From contig NZ_KQ948465.1 in NCBI RefSeq assembly GCF_001514115.1, positions 239,546-303,545 on the forward strand: a stretch of 64,000 nucleotides of DNA, in the 5' to 3' direction. Numbering within the stretch: position 1 is the stretch's first letter; each line of letters starts with the position of its first letter. This document shows, piece by piece, positions 27,552-36,790 of the stretch. Source of the DNA: Streptomyces olivochromogenes (GTDB taxonomy: Bacteria; Actinomycetota; Actinomycetes; Streptomycetales; Streptomycetaceae). A program made the position numbers and the translations under genes. The notes under the pieces were generated by a model. The model searched no databases and was not told the origin of the DNA. It saw nothing but the letters and a program-made list of their open reading frames with translations.

Positions 27552-27957
27552 ACGGGGTGGTGGACGGGCGGCCGGGAGGGGCGCAGGACCGGCGAGCGGA
27601 GGGCCGGCGGGAGAGTCGGCGGAGGGCCGGCGGGAAAGCCTGCGGAGGGAGCGGCGAGAAAGTCGGCGGAGGGGGCGGGAATACGTTCGGCCATCGCTGG
27701 TGTTGGAACCACTTGCCAGCAGACGTAAGACCTCCCCTGTGTGCCTGACCTGCCCCTTTGAGGGTCAGTTTGCCTTCAGGGGTGGGGGGTGCGTATGGTG
27801 GTAGATCGTTTGATCCCATTTGCCCGGCGCCATTGCAGAGAGCGCCGCGTGTGGCGCGTACTCTCCCTTGCCGTGGCCGGACCGCATAGAGGCGGTCGAT
27901 TGCGACTTCACGGAGTTTGGGCGCGTGCCGAAGAACTCCGGAAGGTTCGCATTTCGC
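27552..27957 (+). other. 406-bp gap with long leader of the DEAD-box helicase gene
   Basis: The first part (27560-27690) is GGCGGAG-type low-complexity sequence. From about 27700 the composition changes, with a possible -10 (TATGGT, 27794-27799), so the helicase mRNA may have a leader of about 150 nt. In-frame GTG 27925 could also start the protein. Confidence 0.5.
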
Positions 27958-30201
27958 ATGTCTGTTTCCAGTACTGATCACGTCGTCGTGCCCGAGAACA
28001 ACGAGAACGACAACAACGAGGGCGTCCAGGCCGCCGTCGAGACCGTGGAGACGGTCGAGACCGTCGACGCCGCCCCCGAGATCACCTTCGACTCCCTCGG
28101 CCTCCCCGAGGGCGTCGTCCGCAAGCTCGCCCAGAACGGTGTGACCACCCCGTTCCCGATCCAGGCCGCGACCATCCCGGACGCCCTGGCCGGCAAGGAC
28201 ATCCTCGGCCGTGGCCGCACCGGCTCCGGCAAGACCCTCTCCTTCGGTCTGCCGACCCTGGCGCGTCTCGCCGGCGGTCACACCGAGAAGAAGAAGCCGC
28301 GCGCCGTCATCCTCACGCCGACCCGTGAGCTGGCCATGCAGGTCGCCGACGCGCTGCAGCCCTACGGCGACGTCCTCGGCCTGAAGATGAAGGTCGTCTG
28401 CGGCGGTACGTCGATGGGTAACCAGATCTACGCCCTGGAGCGCGGCGTCGACGTCCTCGTCGCCACCCCGGGCCGCCTGCGCGACATCATCAACCGCGGC
28501 GCCTGCTCGCTGGAGAACGTCCAGGTGGCCGTTCTCGACGAGGCCGACCAGATGTCCGACCTGGGCTTCCTGCCCGAGGTCACCGAGCTGTTCGACCAGA
28601 TCCCGGCCGGCGGCCAGCGGATGCTGTTCTCGGCCACCATGGAGAACGAGATCTCCACGCTGGTCAAGCGCTACCTGACCAACCCGGTCACGCACGAGGT
28701 CGACAGCGCCCAGGGCAACGTCACGACGATGTCCCACCACATCCTCATCGTGAAGCCCAAGGACAAGGCGCCGGTCACCGCCGCGATCGCCTCCCGCAAG
28801 GGCCGCACGATCATCTTCGTCCGCACCCAGCTGGGCGCCGACCGTATCGCCGAGCAGCTGCGCGACGCCGGTGTGAAGGCCGACGCGCTGCACGGCGGCA
28901 TGACCCAGGGCGCCCGCACCCGGACGCTGGCCGACTTCAAGGACGGTTACGTCAACGCGCTCGTCGCGACCGACGTCGCCGCCCGCGGTATCCACGTCGA
29001 CGGCATCGACCTCGTCCTGAACGTGGACCCGGCCGGTGACCACAAGGACTACCTGCACCGCTCCGGCCGTACGGCCCGTGCGGGCCGCAGTGGCACCGTG
29101 GTGTCCCTCTCCCTGCCGCACCAGCGCCGTCAGATCTTCCGGCTGATGGAGGACGCGGGCGTCGACGCCGCGCGTCACATCATCAACTCCGGTACGGCCT
29201 TCGAGCCCGAGGTCGCCGAGATCACCGGCGCCCGGTCGATGACCGAGGTCCAGGCCCAGTCGGCCGGCGACGCCGCGCAGCAGGCCGAGCGTGAGGTCTC
29301 GCAGCTCACCAAGGAGCTGGAGCGCGCGCAGCGTCGTGCGGTCGAGCTGCGTGGGGAGGCCGACCGTCTGGTGGCCCGTGCCGCGCGCGAGCGGGGCGAG
29401 GACCCGGAGGCGGCGGTCGTCGCGGCCGCGGAGGCCCTGGCGGAGCAGGCGGTGGCCGAGGCCCCTGCCGAGACGCCGGCCGTGTCCGAGCAGCCCGTCG
29501 CCGAGCGTTCGTCCTACGAGTCGCGTCAGCGCCGTGACGAGCGGGGCAACTACGAGCGCCGCGACAACGACCGCGGTGACCGTGGTGGTTCCGGTTTCCG
29601 TCGGGACAACGACCGTCGTGATGACCGTGGTGGTCGTTCGTTCGAGCGTCGTGACGACCGCGGTGGCTCTGGCTTCCGTCGGGACAACGACCGTCGTGAT
29701 GACCGTGGTGGTCGTTCGTTCGAGCGTCGTGACGACCGCGGTGGTTCCGGCTTCCGTCGGGACAACGACCGTCGTGATGACCGTGGTGGTCGTTCGTTCG
29801 AGCGTCGTGACGACCGCGGTGGTTCCGGCTTCCGTCGGGACAACGACCGTCGTGACGACCGTGGCGGCTTCGACCGTGACCGTCGGGACGGCGACCGTGG
29901 TGGTCGTACCTTCGAGCGTCGTGACGACCGCGGTGGCTCCGGCTTCCGCCGGGACAACGACCGTGGCACCGCCGGCCGTACCTTCGAGCGTCGCGACGAC
30001 CGTGGCGGTCACCGTGGCAGCGACCGTCCCTTCAACCGCGACCGCCAGGACAACCGTCCCTCCAGCGGTTTCCGCGCCGGCAGCCACGACCGCCCGTACG
30101 GCCGTCGCGACGACCACCGCGGCACCGGCACCGGCACGGGTACCGGCACCGGTTCCTTCGGCCGCCGTGACGAGAAGCCCCGCTGGAAGCGCAACGGCTG
30201 A
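27958..30201 (+). CDS. DEAD-box RNA helicase with Arg/Gly-rich C-terminal repeats
   Basis: 747 residues. The helicase core has the Q motif GVTTPFPIQ, motif I GRGRTGSGKT (about 83), DEAD in VAVLDEADQMSD (about 193), SAT in LFSATM, and HRSGRTARAGRSG. After a coiled, charged stretch (about 440-520) comes a tail from about residue 540 built of 26-residue repeats of RRDNDRRDDRGG and SFERRDDRGGSGF type, ending in a Thr-Gly run and basic residues. Such RG-rich tails bind RNA and can drive condensates (known for DEAD-box proteins generally). Likely role in cold adaptation or RNA decay. ATG 27958 chosen; GTG 27925 possible. Confidence 0.92.
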   Translation: MSVSSTDHVVVPENNENDNNEGVQAAVETVETVETVDAAPEITFDSLGLPEGVVRKLAQNGVTTPFPIQAATIPDALAGKDILGRGRTGSGKTLSFGLPTLARLAGGHTEKKKPRAVILTPTRELAMQVADALQPYGDVLGLKMKVVCGGTSMGNQIYALERGVDVLVATPGRLRDIINRGACSLENVQVAVLDEADQMSDLGFLPEVTELFDQIPAGGQRMLFSATMENEISTLVKRYLTNPVTHEVDSAQGNVTTMSHHILIVKPKDKAPVTAAIASRKGRTIIFVRTQLGADRIAEQLRDAGVKADALHGGMTQGARTRTLADFKDGYVNALVATDVAARGIHVDGIDLVLNVDPAGDHKDYLHRSGRTARAGRSGTVVSLSLPHQRRQIFRLMEDAGVDAARHIINSGTAFEPEVAEITGARSMTEVQAQSAGDAAQQAEREVSQLTKELERAQRRAVELRGEADRLVARAARERGEDPEAAVVAAAEALAEQAVAEAPAETPAVSEQPVAERSSYESRQRRDERGNYERRDNDRGDRGGSGFRRDNDRRDDRGGRSFERRDDRGGSGFRRDNDRRDDRGGRSFERRDDRGGSGFRRDNDRRDDRGGRSFERRDDRGGSGFRRDNDRRDDRGGFDRDRRDGDRGGRTFERRDDRGGSGFRRDNDRGTAGRTFERRDDRGGHRGSDRPFNRDRQDNRPSSGFRAGSHDRPYGRRDDHRGTGTGTGTGTGSFGRRDEKPRWKRNG
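29596..29829 (+). repeat. 78-bp coding repeats in the helicase tail
   Basis: Three nearly identical 78-bp units start at 29596, 29674 and 29752, with degenerate further copies to about 29970. Each encodes 26 residues with RDDRGG words, so length changes keep the frame. Confidence 0.9.
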
Positions 30202-30246
30202 TGTCCGATGACATCTGCTGACGTCCACTGACGTCCGCGAGTGCTG

Positions 30247-30288
30247 AACGCCGTGGCCCCCACCGAATCCGGTGGGGGCCACGGCGTT
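30247..30288 (+). terminator. Intrinsic terminator of the DEAD-box helicase gene
   Basis: Perfect 19-bp stem (30247-30265 with 30270-30288), AATC loop, followed by more T. Among the strongest terminators in the window. Confidence 0.95.
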
Positions 30289-30321
30289 TTCCGTGCCCGT
30301 GGCTGTGCCCCGCGCTGTTTC

Positions 30322-30357
30322 GAAAGGCTTTCCGAAAACTTTGAACTCGCTGTAAGA
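30322..30357 (+). promoter_or_regulatory. Promoter of the secreted VCBS protein with GAAAG/CTTTC dyad
   Basis: GAAAG-G-CTTTC (30322-30332) and the related CGAAAACTTTG (30333-30343) overlap a promoter with TTTCCG (30329-30334), 17 bases, TAAGAT (30352-30357). CGAAA/TTTCG dyads occur at Streptomyces genes for extracellular polysaccharide enzymes, so carbohydrate-linked control is possible but inferred. Confidence 0.45.
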
Positions 30358-30449
30358 TCAGCCGACTTCTGAGACGGATGCGACGGCCGGGGGGCCGGGG
30401 GCATCGAGAAGCGGTGCGCGTCCCGTCTCGTTCTTCGGGGAGGGTCTTC

Positions 30450-33400
30450 TTGACTCGTCATGCCTTCGTGCGCCTGCGTCTCGTCGCCGCCTCCGCGGTG
30501 CTGGCGGCCGGCCTGAGCCCGTTGCTGCCGTCGCCGACGGCGGTCGCGGACGCGCCGCAGGAGACGGTGGTGCCGGCGACGCTGCGCGGCACCTACACCT
30601 CGGCCGAGCTCTACAGCGGGTCGACGTCCGGCCACGACGGCGCGGGACAGCAGGGCGTCTTCCACACGCTGGAGGGGTCCGGGCTGGTCTGGACGCGGTA
30701 CGCGGACGGGACGTCGGTGCCCGTGACCCGGCCTGCGGGGATCACCGGTACCTGGGGGACCGGCGGCGACGTCCTCGCGTACCGCTACGAGGGGGGCAGG
30801 GTCGACCTGTGGAACGCGGTCGACGGGACCACCCGCACCCTCCGGACACCCTCGGGCCTGACGCTGCTCACCGCGTACAGCGACCTCGCGGTCGCCTATC
30901 GCGTCGTGCAGGACGAGAACGGCACGGCCTGGCGGGAGATGCACCTGCTGCTCCCGGAGGCCGACGGCAGCACGCGTGACGTGCCGGTCGGCGGAGTGCC
31001 CGCGGGAGTGAACCTCGGGCAGCCCCTGGACGGGGACGCCGACGGGCTGCTGTTCCAGGGCGCGAAGGACGGCCAGTACCTGTCGGTCATGGTCGACCGG
31101 CGGACGGGGCAGGTGCGGGACTGGACCCCGCCGCGCTCCAAGGTCTACCTCAGGGCCAAGGTCACCGCCGAGCACGTGGTCCTGTTCAACGTCAACGAGA
31201 CCGCCGTGCAGGTGCTCCCCCGCTCCGACCTGTCGGCGGCCCCGGCCGAGGTCACGCTGTCGGGCAGCGGCGTGAACCCCGCCCAGGATCTCGCCGTGGT
31301 CGGCGACTGGCTGGTCCACCGGCCCAGCGGCGGTACGGCGGTGCTCGCCAAACCGATCGCGGGCGGTCCCACGGTCACCCTGATGCCCTCGTCGGGTGTC
31401 TACTCCTCCGCCGTCTCCGACGGCACCGCCGTCCTGATCGGCCGCACCACCGCCGACGACTGGGGCGTCCAGCGCATCAAGCCGGGCCCGGACGGCAGTC
31501 CGGTCGTCACCCAGGTCAAGGCGCTGCCCAAGCCGCCGATCAAGATCCAGGGACTGTCCCTGGAACAGGGGCGGCTGCTCGTCGCCGACACCGGCGGCCC
31601 CGGCGGATACCGCGACGACTACGTACGGACCGTCGCCGTGACCGGCACCCCCGAGTTCGGCGCACGCTCGTCGTTCGACGGCACCGCACTGAACCTCGGC
31701 ACCTGCCCGGCGACGGAGGTCGGCTGCTCCCAGCTCCACGGCACGGCCGACGGTCGCGCCGCCTGGCTGACGAAGGACACCACGACCAGCGACCGCATTC
31801 GCGTCGCCGGGCCGGCCCAGTACTCCTTCTGGGAGCGCGGGGTCCCCGCCGGCGGCCGGATCACCGACGTGTCCGGCCAGTACCTGATCCACACGACGGA
31901 CACCGCGCAGACCGTCTACAAGATCGGCAATGACGGCAACCCGGCGCTCACCCGCCCGCCCGGCGCCGCCGCCCTCTCCGGCGACACCCTGTGGACCCCG
32001 GGCACCACCCCCGGCACCGTCACGGCGTACAACCTCACCACGAAGAAGACCGCCGAGACCCTCACCATCGACGCCGGCTGCGCACCGACCGAACTGCGGG
32101 CCAACGGCCGTTGGCTGTACTGGAGTTGCGCCGACGGCACGGCCGGCGTCTACGACCGTACGGCGAAGAGGTCCGTGCCCGTCCCGGCCGGCGAGGCGGA
32201 ACTCGGCGACGGATTCGTCGTCACGCACGACAAGCAGGCCGGGCAACTGGTCCTCACGACGGTCGCGGACGGCACACCTGTGAGCCGTGTGATCGGCGCA
32301 CTGCCCGACACCGGAATCTCCCAGCGCGAGGTGCGCTGGACGGTCGACGAGTCGACCGGGAACGTGGCCTACGTCGACGACCAGGAGCGCGTGCACCTCG
32401 TGCCGACCGGCGTGATCCAGCAGCCGCTGCGCCTGCTGGCCCCGGTCGGCTCGGCGTCCACCCTCGTCGCGCGGGAGATCGACACGACGCCGTCCACGTT
32501 GACCACCCTGCTGCTGTCGAAGCCGACCGCGGGCTGGCGGCTGACCGTGCGCAGCCGCGCCACCGGCAAGGTCGTGGACACGCGGGACGGCGGTGCGACA
32601 CGCGGCGAGGTGAAGGTCGGCTGGTTCGGGACGGACGCCAAGGGGGCGTTCCTGACGAACGGGTCGTACGACTGGACGCTGTCCGTCACACCGGCCGACG
32701 GCGTCGGCGCCCCGGTGACGGCGAGCGGCACGGTCGCCCTGTTCGGCGCCGCGCCGGCCCGCCACGACTACATCGGCGGCGGCGACTCCGTCGGCGACCT
32801 GCTCACCCTCAGCTCCTCGGGCACGCTGGGCTTCCGACAGGGCTCGGGCAAGGGCACGTTCTCCGTGAACCTCGGCACCAGCAGCGGCTGGACGACGACC
32901 AACAAGGTGGTGCCGTTCGGCGACCTGAGCGGCGACCGCTGCAACGACGTCCTGGTCCGGCTGGCCAGCGGGGCACTGCGCGCGTACAAGCCGGACTGCT
33001 ACGGCACGCTGAAGCCGTCGACGGCGTACACCTCGCTCGGCACCAGCGGCTGGAACCAGTACGACGTCCTGACCTCGCCCGGCGACATCAGCGGCGACGG
33101 CCGCCCGGATCTGATCGCGCGCAACACGGCGACCGGCACGGTGTACCTCTACAAGGGCACGAGCACGGGCAAGCTGTCCGCGCGCGTGAAGCTGTACGCC
33201 AACTGGAAGACGTACAAGAAGGTCGTCGGCGTCGGTGACCTGAACGGCGACGGCATCGGTGACCTGCTCGCCCAGGACAAGGGCAACACCCTGTACCGCT
33301 ACTACGGCACCGGCAAGGGGTCGTTCGGCGCGCGGACGAAGGTGTTCGCGGGCTGGGGCGGGTCGTACAACGTCGTCGTCGGCGCCGGGGACATCACGGG

Positions 33401-33533
33401 TGACGGCAAGGCGGACCTGGTCGCGCGGGACACCGCGGGCAATCTGTACCGTCAGAACGGCACCGGCAAGGGGTCGTTCGCGGCGCGGGTGAAGATCGGG
33501 AGCGGCTGGCAGGGCTATAAGGGCCTTTTCTAG
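30450..33533 (+). CDS. Large secreted VCBS/FG-GAP repeat protein
   Basis: 1027 residues from TTG 30450, with GGGGAGGG 6 bases upstream. A signal peptide (MTRHAFVRLRLVAASAVLAAGL..AVADA) precedes about 700 residues of beta-propeller-like repeats and, at the C-terminus, FG-GAP/VCBS calcium-binding repeats: GDLSGDRCNDVLVR, GDISGDGRPDLIAR, GDLNGDGIGDLLAQ and GDITGDGKADLVAR, each followed by a TGxLYxYxGTGxGSF strand. Such proteins are abundant and secreted in Streptomyces; binding partner unknown. An FlgD-like Ig segment precedes the VCBS part (about 715-790). Confidence 0.87.
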   Translation: MTRHAFVRLRLVAASAVLAAGLSPLLPSPTAVADAPQETVVPATLRGTYTSAELYSGSTSGHDGAGQQGVFHTLEGSGLVWTRYADGTSVPVTRPAGITGTWGTGGDVLAYRYEGGRVDLWNAVDGTTRTLRTPSGLTLLTAYSDLAVAYRVVQDENGTAWREMHLLLPEADGSTRDVPVGGVPAGVNLGQPLDGDADGLLFQGAKDGQYLSVMVDRRTGQVRDWTPPRSKVYLRAKVTAEHVVLFNVNETAVQVLPRSDLSAAPAEVTLSGSGVNPAQDLAVVGDWLVHRPSGGTAVLAKPIAGGPTVTLMPSSGVYSSAVSDGTAVLIGRTTADDWGVQRIKPGPDGSPVVTQVKALPKPPIKIQGLSLEQGRLLVADTGGPGGYRDDYVRTVAVTGTPEFGARSSFDGTALNLGTCPATEVGCSQLHGTADGRAAWLTKDTTTSDRIRVAGPAQYSFWERGVPAGGRITDVSGQYLIHTTDTAQTVYKIGNDGNPALTRPPGAAALSGDTLWTPGTTPGTVTAYNLTTKKTAETLTIDAGCAPTELRANGRWLYWSCADGTAGVYDRTAKRSVPVPAGEAELGDGFVVTHDKQAGQLVLTTVADGTPVSRVIGALPDTGISQREVRWTVDESTGNVAYVDDQERVHLVPTGVIQQPLRLLAPVGSASTLVAREIDTTPSTLTTLLLSKPTAGWRLTVRSRATGKVVDTRDGGATRGEVKVGWFGTDAKGAFLTNGSYDWTLSVTPADGVGAPVTASGTVALFGAAPARHDYIGGGDSVGDLLTLSSSGTLGFRQGSGKGTFSVNLGTSSGWTTTNKVVPFGDLSGDRCNDVLVRLASGALRAYKPDCYGTLKPSTAYTSLGTSGWNQYDVLTSPGDISGDGRPDLIARNTATGTVYLYKGTSTGKLSARVKLYANWKTYKKVVGVGDLNGDGIGDLLAQDKGNTLYRYYGTGKGSFGARTKVFAGWGGSYNVVVGAGDITGDGKADLVARDTAGNLYRQNGTGKGSFAARVKIGSGWQGYKGLF

Positions 33534-33591
33534 CCAACCCGACGTCTTGATCGGTGCATGTCGATCCCCCGGCGAGGGAATCGCTGGGGGC

Positions 33592-35127
33592 ATGACAGAT
33601 GACGCCAAGGCGAGTGGGCTGTCGGACGAAGAACGGCTTGCCCAGCTCGGCTATACGCAGGTTCTCGCCCGCCGCATGTCGGCGTTCTCCAACTACGCGG
33701 TCTCGTTCACGATCATCTCGGTTCTTTCGGGGTGTCTGACGCTGTATCTGTTCGGCATGAACACCGGCGGCCCCGCCGTGATCACCTGGGGGTGGGTCGC
33801 GGTCGGACTGATGACGCTGTTCGTGGGGCTGTCGATGGCCGAGATCTGTTCGGCCTATCCGACCTCGGCGGGGCTGTACTTCTGGGCCCACCGGCTGGCG
33901 CCCGCGAGGTCGGCCGCCGCCTGGGCCTGGTTCACGGGGTGGTTCAACGTCCTCGGGCAGGTCGCGGTGACCGCCGGGATCGACTTCGGTGCGGCGTCCT
34001 TCCTGGGCGCGTACCTGAACCTGCAGTTCGACTTCACGATCACGCCGGGCCGTACGATCCTGCTCTTCGCCGGGATCCTCGTCCTGCACGGGCTGCTGAA
34101 CACCTTCGGGGTCCGGATCGTCGCCCTCCTCAACGACATCAGCGTGTGGTGGCACGTGCTGGGCGTCGGGGTGATCGTGGGCGCGCTGGCCTTCGTGCCG
34201 GACCACCATCAGTCGGCGTCCTTCGTGTTCACGCACTTCGTGAACAACACCGGCTGGGGCAGCGGCGTGTACGTCGTCCTCGTCGGCCTGCTGATGGCGC
34301 AGTACACCTTCACCGGGTACGACGCCTCGGCCCATATGACCGAGGAGACGCACGACGCGTCGACGGCGGGCCCGAAGGGCATCGTGCAGTCGATCTGGAC
34401 CTCGTGGATAGCCGGATTCGTGCTGCTGCTGGGCTTCACCTTCGCCATCCAGTCGTACGACAAGGAGCTGGGCTCAGCGACGGGCGCGCCGCCGGCGCAG
34501 ATCCTGCTCGACGCGCTGGGGGCGACGGCGGGCAAGCTCCTGCTCCTGGTCGTGATCGGCGCGCAGCTCTTCTGCGGGATGGCGTCCGTCACCGCCAACA
34601 GCCGCATGATCTACGCGTTTTCGCGCGACGGGGCGCTGCCGTTCTCCCGGGTCTGGCACACCGTGAGCCCGCGCACCCGCACGCCGGTCGCGGCGGTGTG
34701 GCTGGCGGCGCTGGGCGCGCTCGTGCTGGGGCTGCCGTACCTGATCAATGTGACGGCGTACGCGGCCGTGACGTCGATCGCCGTGATCGGGCTCTACATC
34801 GCGTACGTCATCCCGACGCTGCTGCGGCTGCGCAAGGGAGAGGCGTTCGAGCGGGGGCCGTGGCACCTGGGCCGCTGGTCGCGTGCGATCGGCGTCGTCT
34901 CGGTCGCCTGGGTCGTCGTGATCACGGTCCTGTTCATGCTGCCGCAGGTCTCGCCGGTCACCTGGGAGACCTTCAACTACGCCCCGGTCGCGGTCCTCGT
35001 CGTCCTCGGCTTCGCCGCGACCTGGTGGCTGGTGTCGGCCCGCCACTGGTTCCTCAACCCCGACCACGCCCGCACGCTCGCCCGCGTGGCGGCGCGCAAG
35101 GACGCGCCCGAACCGGTTGATCCGTAG
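33592..35127 (+). CDS. APC-family amino acid permease
   Basis: 511 residues, about 12 membrane segments. It begins MTDDAKASGLSDEERLAQLGYTQVLARRMSAFSNYAVSFTIIS, the typical N-terminus of the amino acid/choline/GABA branch of the APC superfamily; FTGYDASAHMTEETHDAS and NSRMIYAFSRDGALPFS are family motifs. ATG 33592 with GGGGG upstream. Imports amino acids or amines by cation symport or exchange; substrate not predictable. Confidence 0.92.
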   Translation: MTDDAKASGLSDEERLAQLGYTQVLARRMSAFSNYAVSFTIISVLSGCLTLYLFGMNTGGPAVITWGWVAVGLMTLFVGLSMAEICSAYPTSAGLYFWAHRLAPARSAAAWAWFTGWFNVLGQVAVTAGIDFGAASFLGAYLNLQFDFTITPGRTILLFAGILVLHGLLNTFGVRIVALLNDISVWWHVLGVGVIVGALAFVPDHHQSASFVFTHFVNNTGWGSGVYVVLVGLLMAQYTFTGYDASAHMTEETHDASTAGPKGIVQSIWTSWIAGFVLLLGFTFAIQSYDKELGSATGAPPAQILLDALGATAGKLLLLVVIGAQLFCGMASVTANSRMIYAFSRDGALPFSRVWHTVSPRTRTPVAAVWLAALGALVLGLPYLINVTAYAAVTSIAVIGLYIAYVIPTLLRLRKGEAFERGPWHLGRWSRAIGVVSVAWVVVITVLFMLPQVSPVTWETFNYAPVAVLVVLGFAATWWLVSARHWFLNPDHARTLARVAARKDAPEPVDP

Positions 35128-35236
35128 GGCTGTTCGCTGTTGGCGTGGCCGGGACGCGGATACCCGATCGGAGTCCCGGCCACGTCCGGCTATGCTCGGG
35201 GATGCATCGGCACGGGATCGATACGGGCCGGCGTGT

Positions 35237-35309
35237 GGACCCTTAGCTCAATTGGCAGAGCAGTGGACTTTTAATCCATTGGTTGTGGGTTCGAGTCCCA
35301 CAGGGTCTA
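35237..35309 (+). tRNA. tRNA-Lys(TTT)
   Basis: Acceptor GGACCCT/AGGGTCT (first pair G-T), D-arm GCTC-AATTGGCA-GAGC, anticodon loop CTTTTAA, T-arm GTGGG-TTCGAGT-CCCAC. No full CCA. Confidence 0.97.
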
Positions 35310-35314
35310 CCGAA

Positions 35315-35349
35315 AAGCCCCAGGTCAGAGGGAATCTGACCTGGGGCTT
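35315..35349. terminator. Terminator between tRNA-Lys and ribA
   Basis: Perfect 15-bp stem (35315-35329 with 35335-35349), 5-base loop. Serves the tRNA and possibly also the convergent ribA. Confidence 0.9.
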
Positions 35350-35381
35350 CGGTGTGCTTGGGGAACGTGCGGCCCGATGGC

Positions 35382-36008
35382 TCAGCCCGCCGTGAGTTCC
35401 GGCAGGGGGAGCGTGTGCTGGGTCTGGAGGACCTTGGCACGCAGGTAGCGCACGTTGTGGGCGGTGGTGAAGACGCCCGTCGGGACGCGGTGGGAGACCG
35501 TGACGCCGAGGTCGCGCAGCTGCTCGGCCTTGTCCGGGTTGTTGGAGAGCAGGTCCAGGTCGTCGATGCCGAGGGCCTGGAGCATCTGGGCCGCCGCGGT
35601 GTAGTCCCGGCCGTCCTCGGGCAGGCCGAGGGCGGCGTTGGCGGCGTACGTGTCGAGGCCCTGGTCCTGGAGGGCGTACGCGTCGAGCTTGTTGTAGAGG
35701 CCGATGCCGCGGCCCTCCTGACGGAGGTACAGGAGCACTCCGCCGCGTTCCGCGATCTGCTCCACCGCCTCGCGCAGCTGCGGGCCGCAGTCACAGCGGG
35801 CCGAGCCGAAGACGTCACCGGTCAGGCATTCGGAGTGGAGCCGCACCAGCGGGGTCGCGCCGGGCTCGCCGAGCACGACGGCGAGGTGTTCCTTGTCGTC
35901 GACGAGGCCGTGGAAGGTGACCAACTGCGCGTCGACCGAGTAGCCGTCGCCGAAGCGCAGGGGCACAGTGACGCGGGTGCGCACCGTGGCGGTGGGGAAA
36001 TCGCGCAT
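35382..36008 (-). CDS. ribA: GTP cyclohydrolase II (stand-alone RibA)
   Basis: Opens the GTP ring to give the pyrimidine precursor of riboflavin. 208 residues, the length of the single-domain enzyme without the dihydroxybutanone-phosphate synthase half. The zinc site is Cys61, Cys72 and Cys74 (HSECLTGDVFGSARCDCG), with RQEGRGIGLYNKLDAY for catalysis. ATG 36008 has GGAGAG 7 bases upstream. Divergently arranged operators, a MarR gene and a RibG-like fusion next door suggest a dedicated, regulated branch rather than the main riboflavin operon. Confidence 0.95.
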   Translation of the reverse strand: MRDFPTATVRTRVTVPLRFGDGYSVDAQLVTFHGLVDDKEHLAVVLGEPGATPLVRLHSECLTGDVFGSARCDCGPQLREAVEQIAERGGVLLYLRQEGRGIGLYNKLDAYALQDQGLDTYAANAALGLPEDGRDYTAAAQMLQALGIDDLDLLSNNPDKAEQLRDLGVTVSHRVPTGVFTTAHNVRYLRAKVLQTQHTLPLPELTAG

Positions 36009-36052
36009 GTTGTCTCTCCGGTCCAGCGGGTGTGGTGCGAGTTGTGCCGGTG

Positions 36053-36072
36053 GTGCTTCAGTTTTGAAGCAC
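36053..36072. promoter_or_regulatory. Perfect palindromic operator upstream of ribA
   Basis: GTGCTTCA-GTTT-TGAAGCAC, 8-bp arms, in the ribA leader/promoter. MarR-type spacing. Confidence 0.65.
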
Positions 36073-36096
36073 TGCCTCGGAGACAGACAGTACACG

Positions 36097-36115
36097 GTGC
36101 TTTAAAGTTCAAGCA
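36097..36115. promoter_or_regulatory. Second, imperfect copy of the ribA operator
   Basis: GTGCTTTAAAGTTCAAGCA repeats the GTGCTT and CAAGCA arms of the site 44 bp away. A TTGAAC on the minus strand (36105-36110) could be the -35 of ribA, so a repressor here would block transcription. Confidence 0.55.
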
Positions 36116-36214
36116 ACGACTTTGCTCGATTCTGTGCCGTACGGCTCACTGAGAGTGCTGTCGTACGGGTCACGACGAACGCCGTTGCCGACTACGAGGA
36201 ACGCCGTCGCCGAC

Positions 36215-36718
36215 TCATGAGGAACGCCGTCGCCACGGCAGATCTTCCCCGCAGGCCGCGGGATCCTCCCCCTGGATGCCGCGGGTGATGGCCCCGCAGA
36301 TCTCCTCCAGTTGCCCCACCTGCTCGGGGGTCAGCCGGTCGAAGACCGCCGTCATGACCTGCTCCGCGTGACCCGGCGCCGCCCGCTCCAGAACGGCCGT
36401 CCCCTCGTCCGTGAGGACCGCGATCTGGGTGCGCTTGTCGCTGTGGCAGCCCTCCCGGCGCACCAGGCCGTCGTTCGCCAGCCGGGTCACGCCGTAGGTC
36501 AGCCGACTGCGGGTGATCTTCAGGGTCTCGGCGAGGTCGGTCATCCGCAGCCGCCGGTCCGGTGCCTCGGACAGCATGGCCAGGATGGAGTAGTAAAGGT
36601 GGGGCATGCCGGTCTCGGCCTGGAGCTGCCGGTCGATCGTGTCCTCCAGGAGCGAGGCGGCGGCGATGTACGCGCGCCAGGCGCGCTGCTCGGCGGGGGA
36701 GAGCCAGCGGGTCGTCAT
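36215..36718 (-). CDS. MarR family regulator
   Basis: 167 residues from ATG 36718. Winged helix: RLRMTDLAETLKITRSRLTYGVTRLANDGLVRREGCHSDKRTQIAVLTDEG (about 56-106). It lies between ribA and the divergent RibG-like gene; matching TTCAAG-type sites occur on both sides, so it probably controls both and itself. Ligand unknown. Confidence 0.9.
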   Translation of the reverse strand: MTTRWLSPAEQRAWRAYIAAASLLEDTIDRQLQAETGMPHLYYSILAMLSEAPDRRLRMTDLAETLKITRSRLTYGVTRLANDGLVRREGCHSDKRTQIAVLTDEGTAVLERAAPGHAEQVMTAVFDRLTPEQVGQLEEICGAITRGIQGEDPAACGEDLPWRRRSS

Positions 36719-36736
36719 GCCGCCAGTCTAGGTATT

Positions 36737-36751
36737 GTTTAAAACTTGAAC
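36737..36751. promoter_or_regulatory. Operator between marR and the RibG-like gene
   Basis: GTTTAAA-A-CTTGAAC, a 7+1+7 imperfect palindrome 19 bp before the MarR start. It shares the TTTAAA and TTCAAG words with the site at 36097-36115. Confidence 0.55.
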
Positions 36752-36790
36752 CACTAGGAGCCCTGCGCTCGGAGCTGGAGAGTGCGCCCC

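Noticed and set aside
30378..30449. Longer N-terminus for the VCBS protein from 30378
   Set aside because: It would place 24 Arg/Gly-rich residues before a perfect signal peptide; TTG 30450 has an excellent ribosome site.
27070..33608. Two very long minus-strand frames opposite the DEAD-box and VCBS genes
   Set aside because: Both genes have signal or helicase motifs, start sites and terminators on the plus strand; the antisense products are low-complexity.
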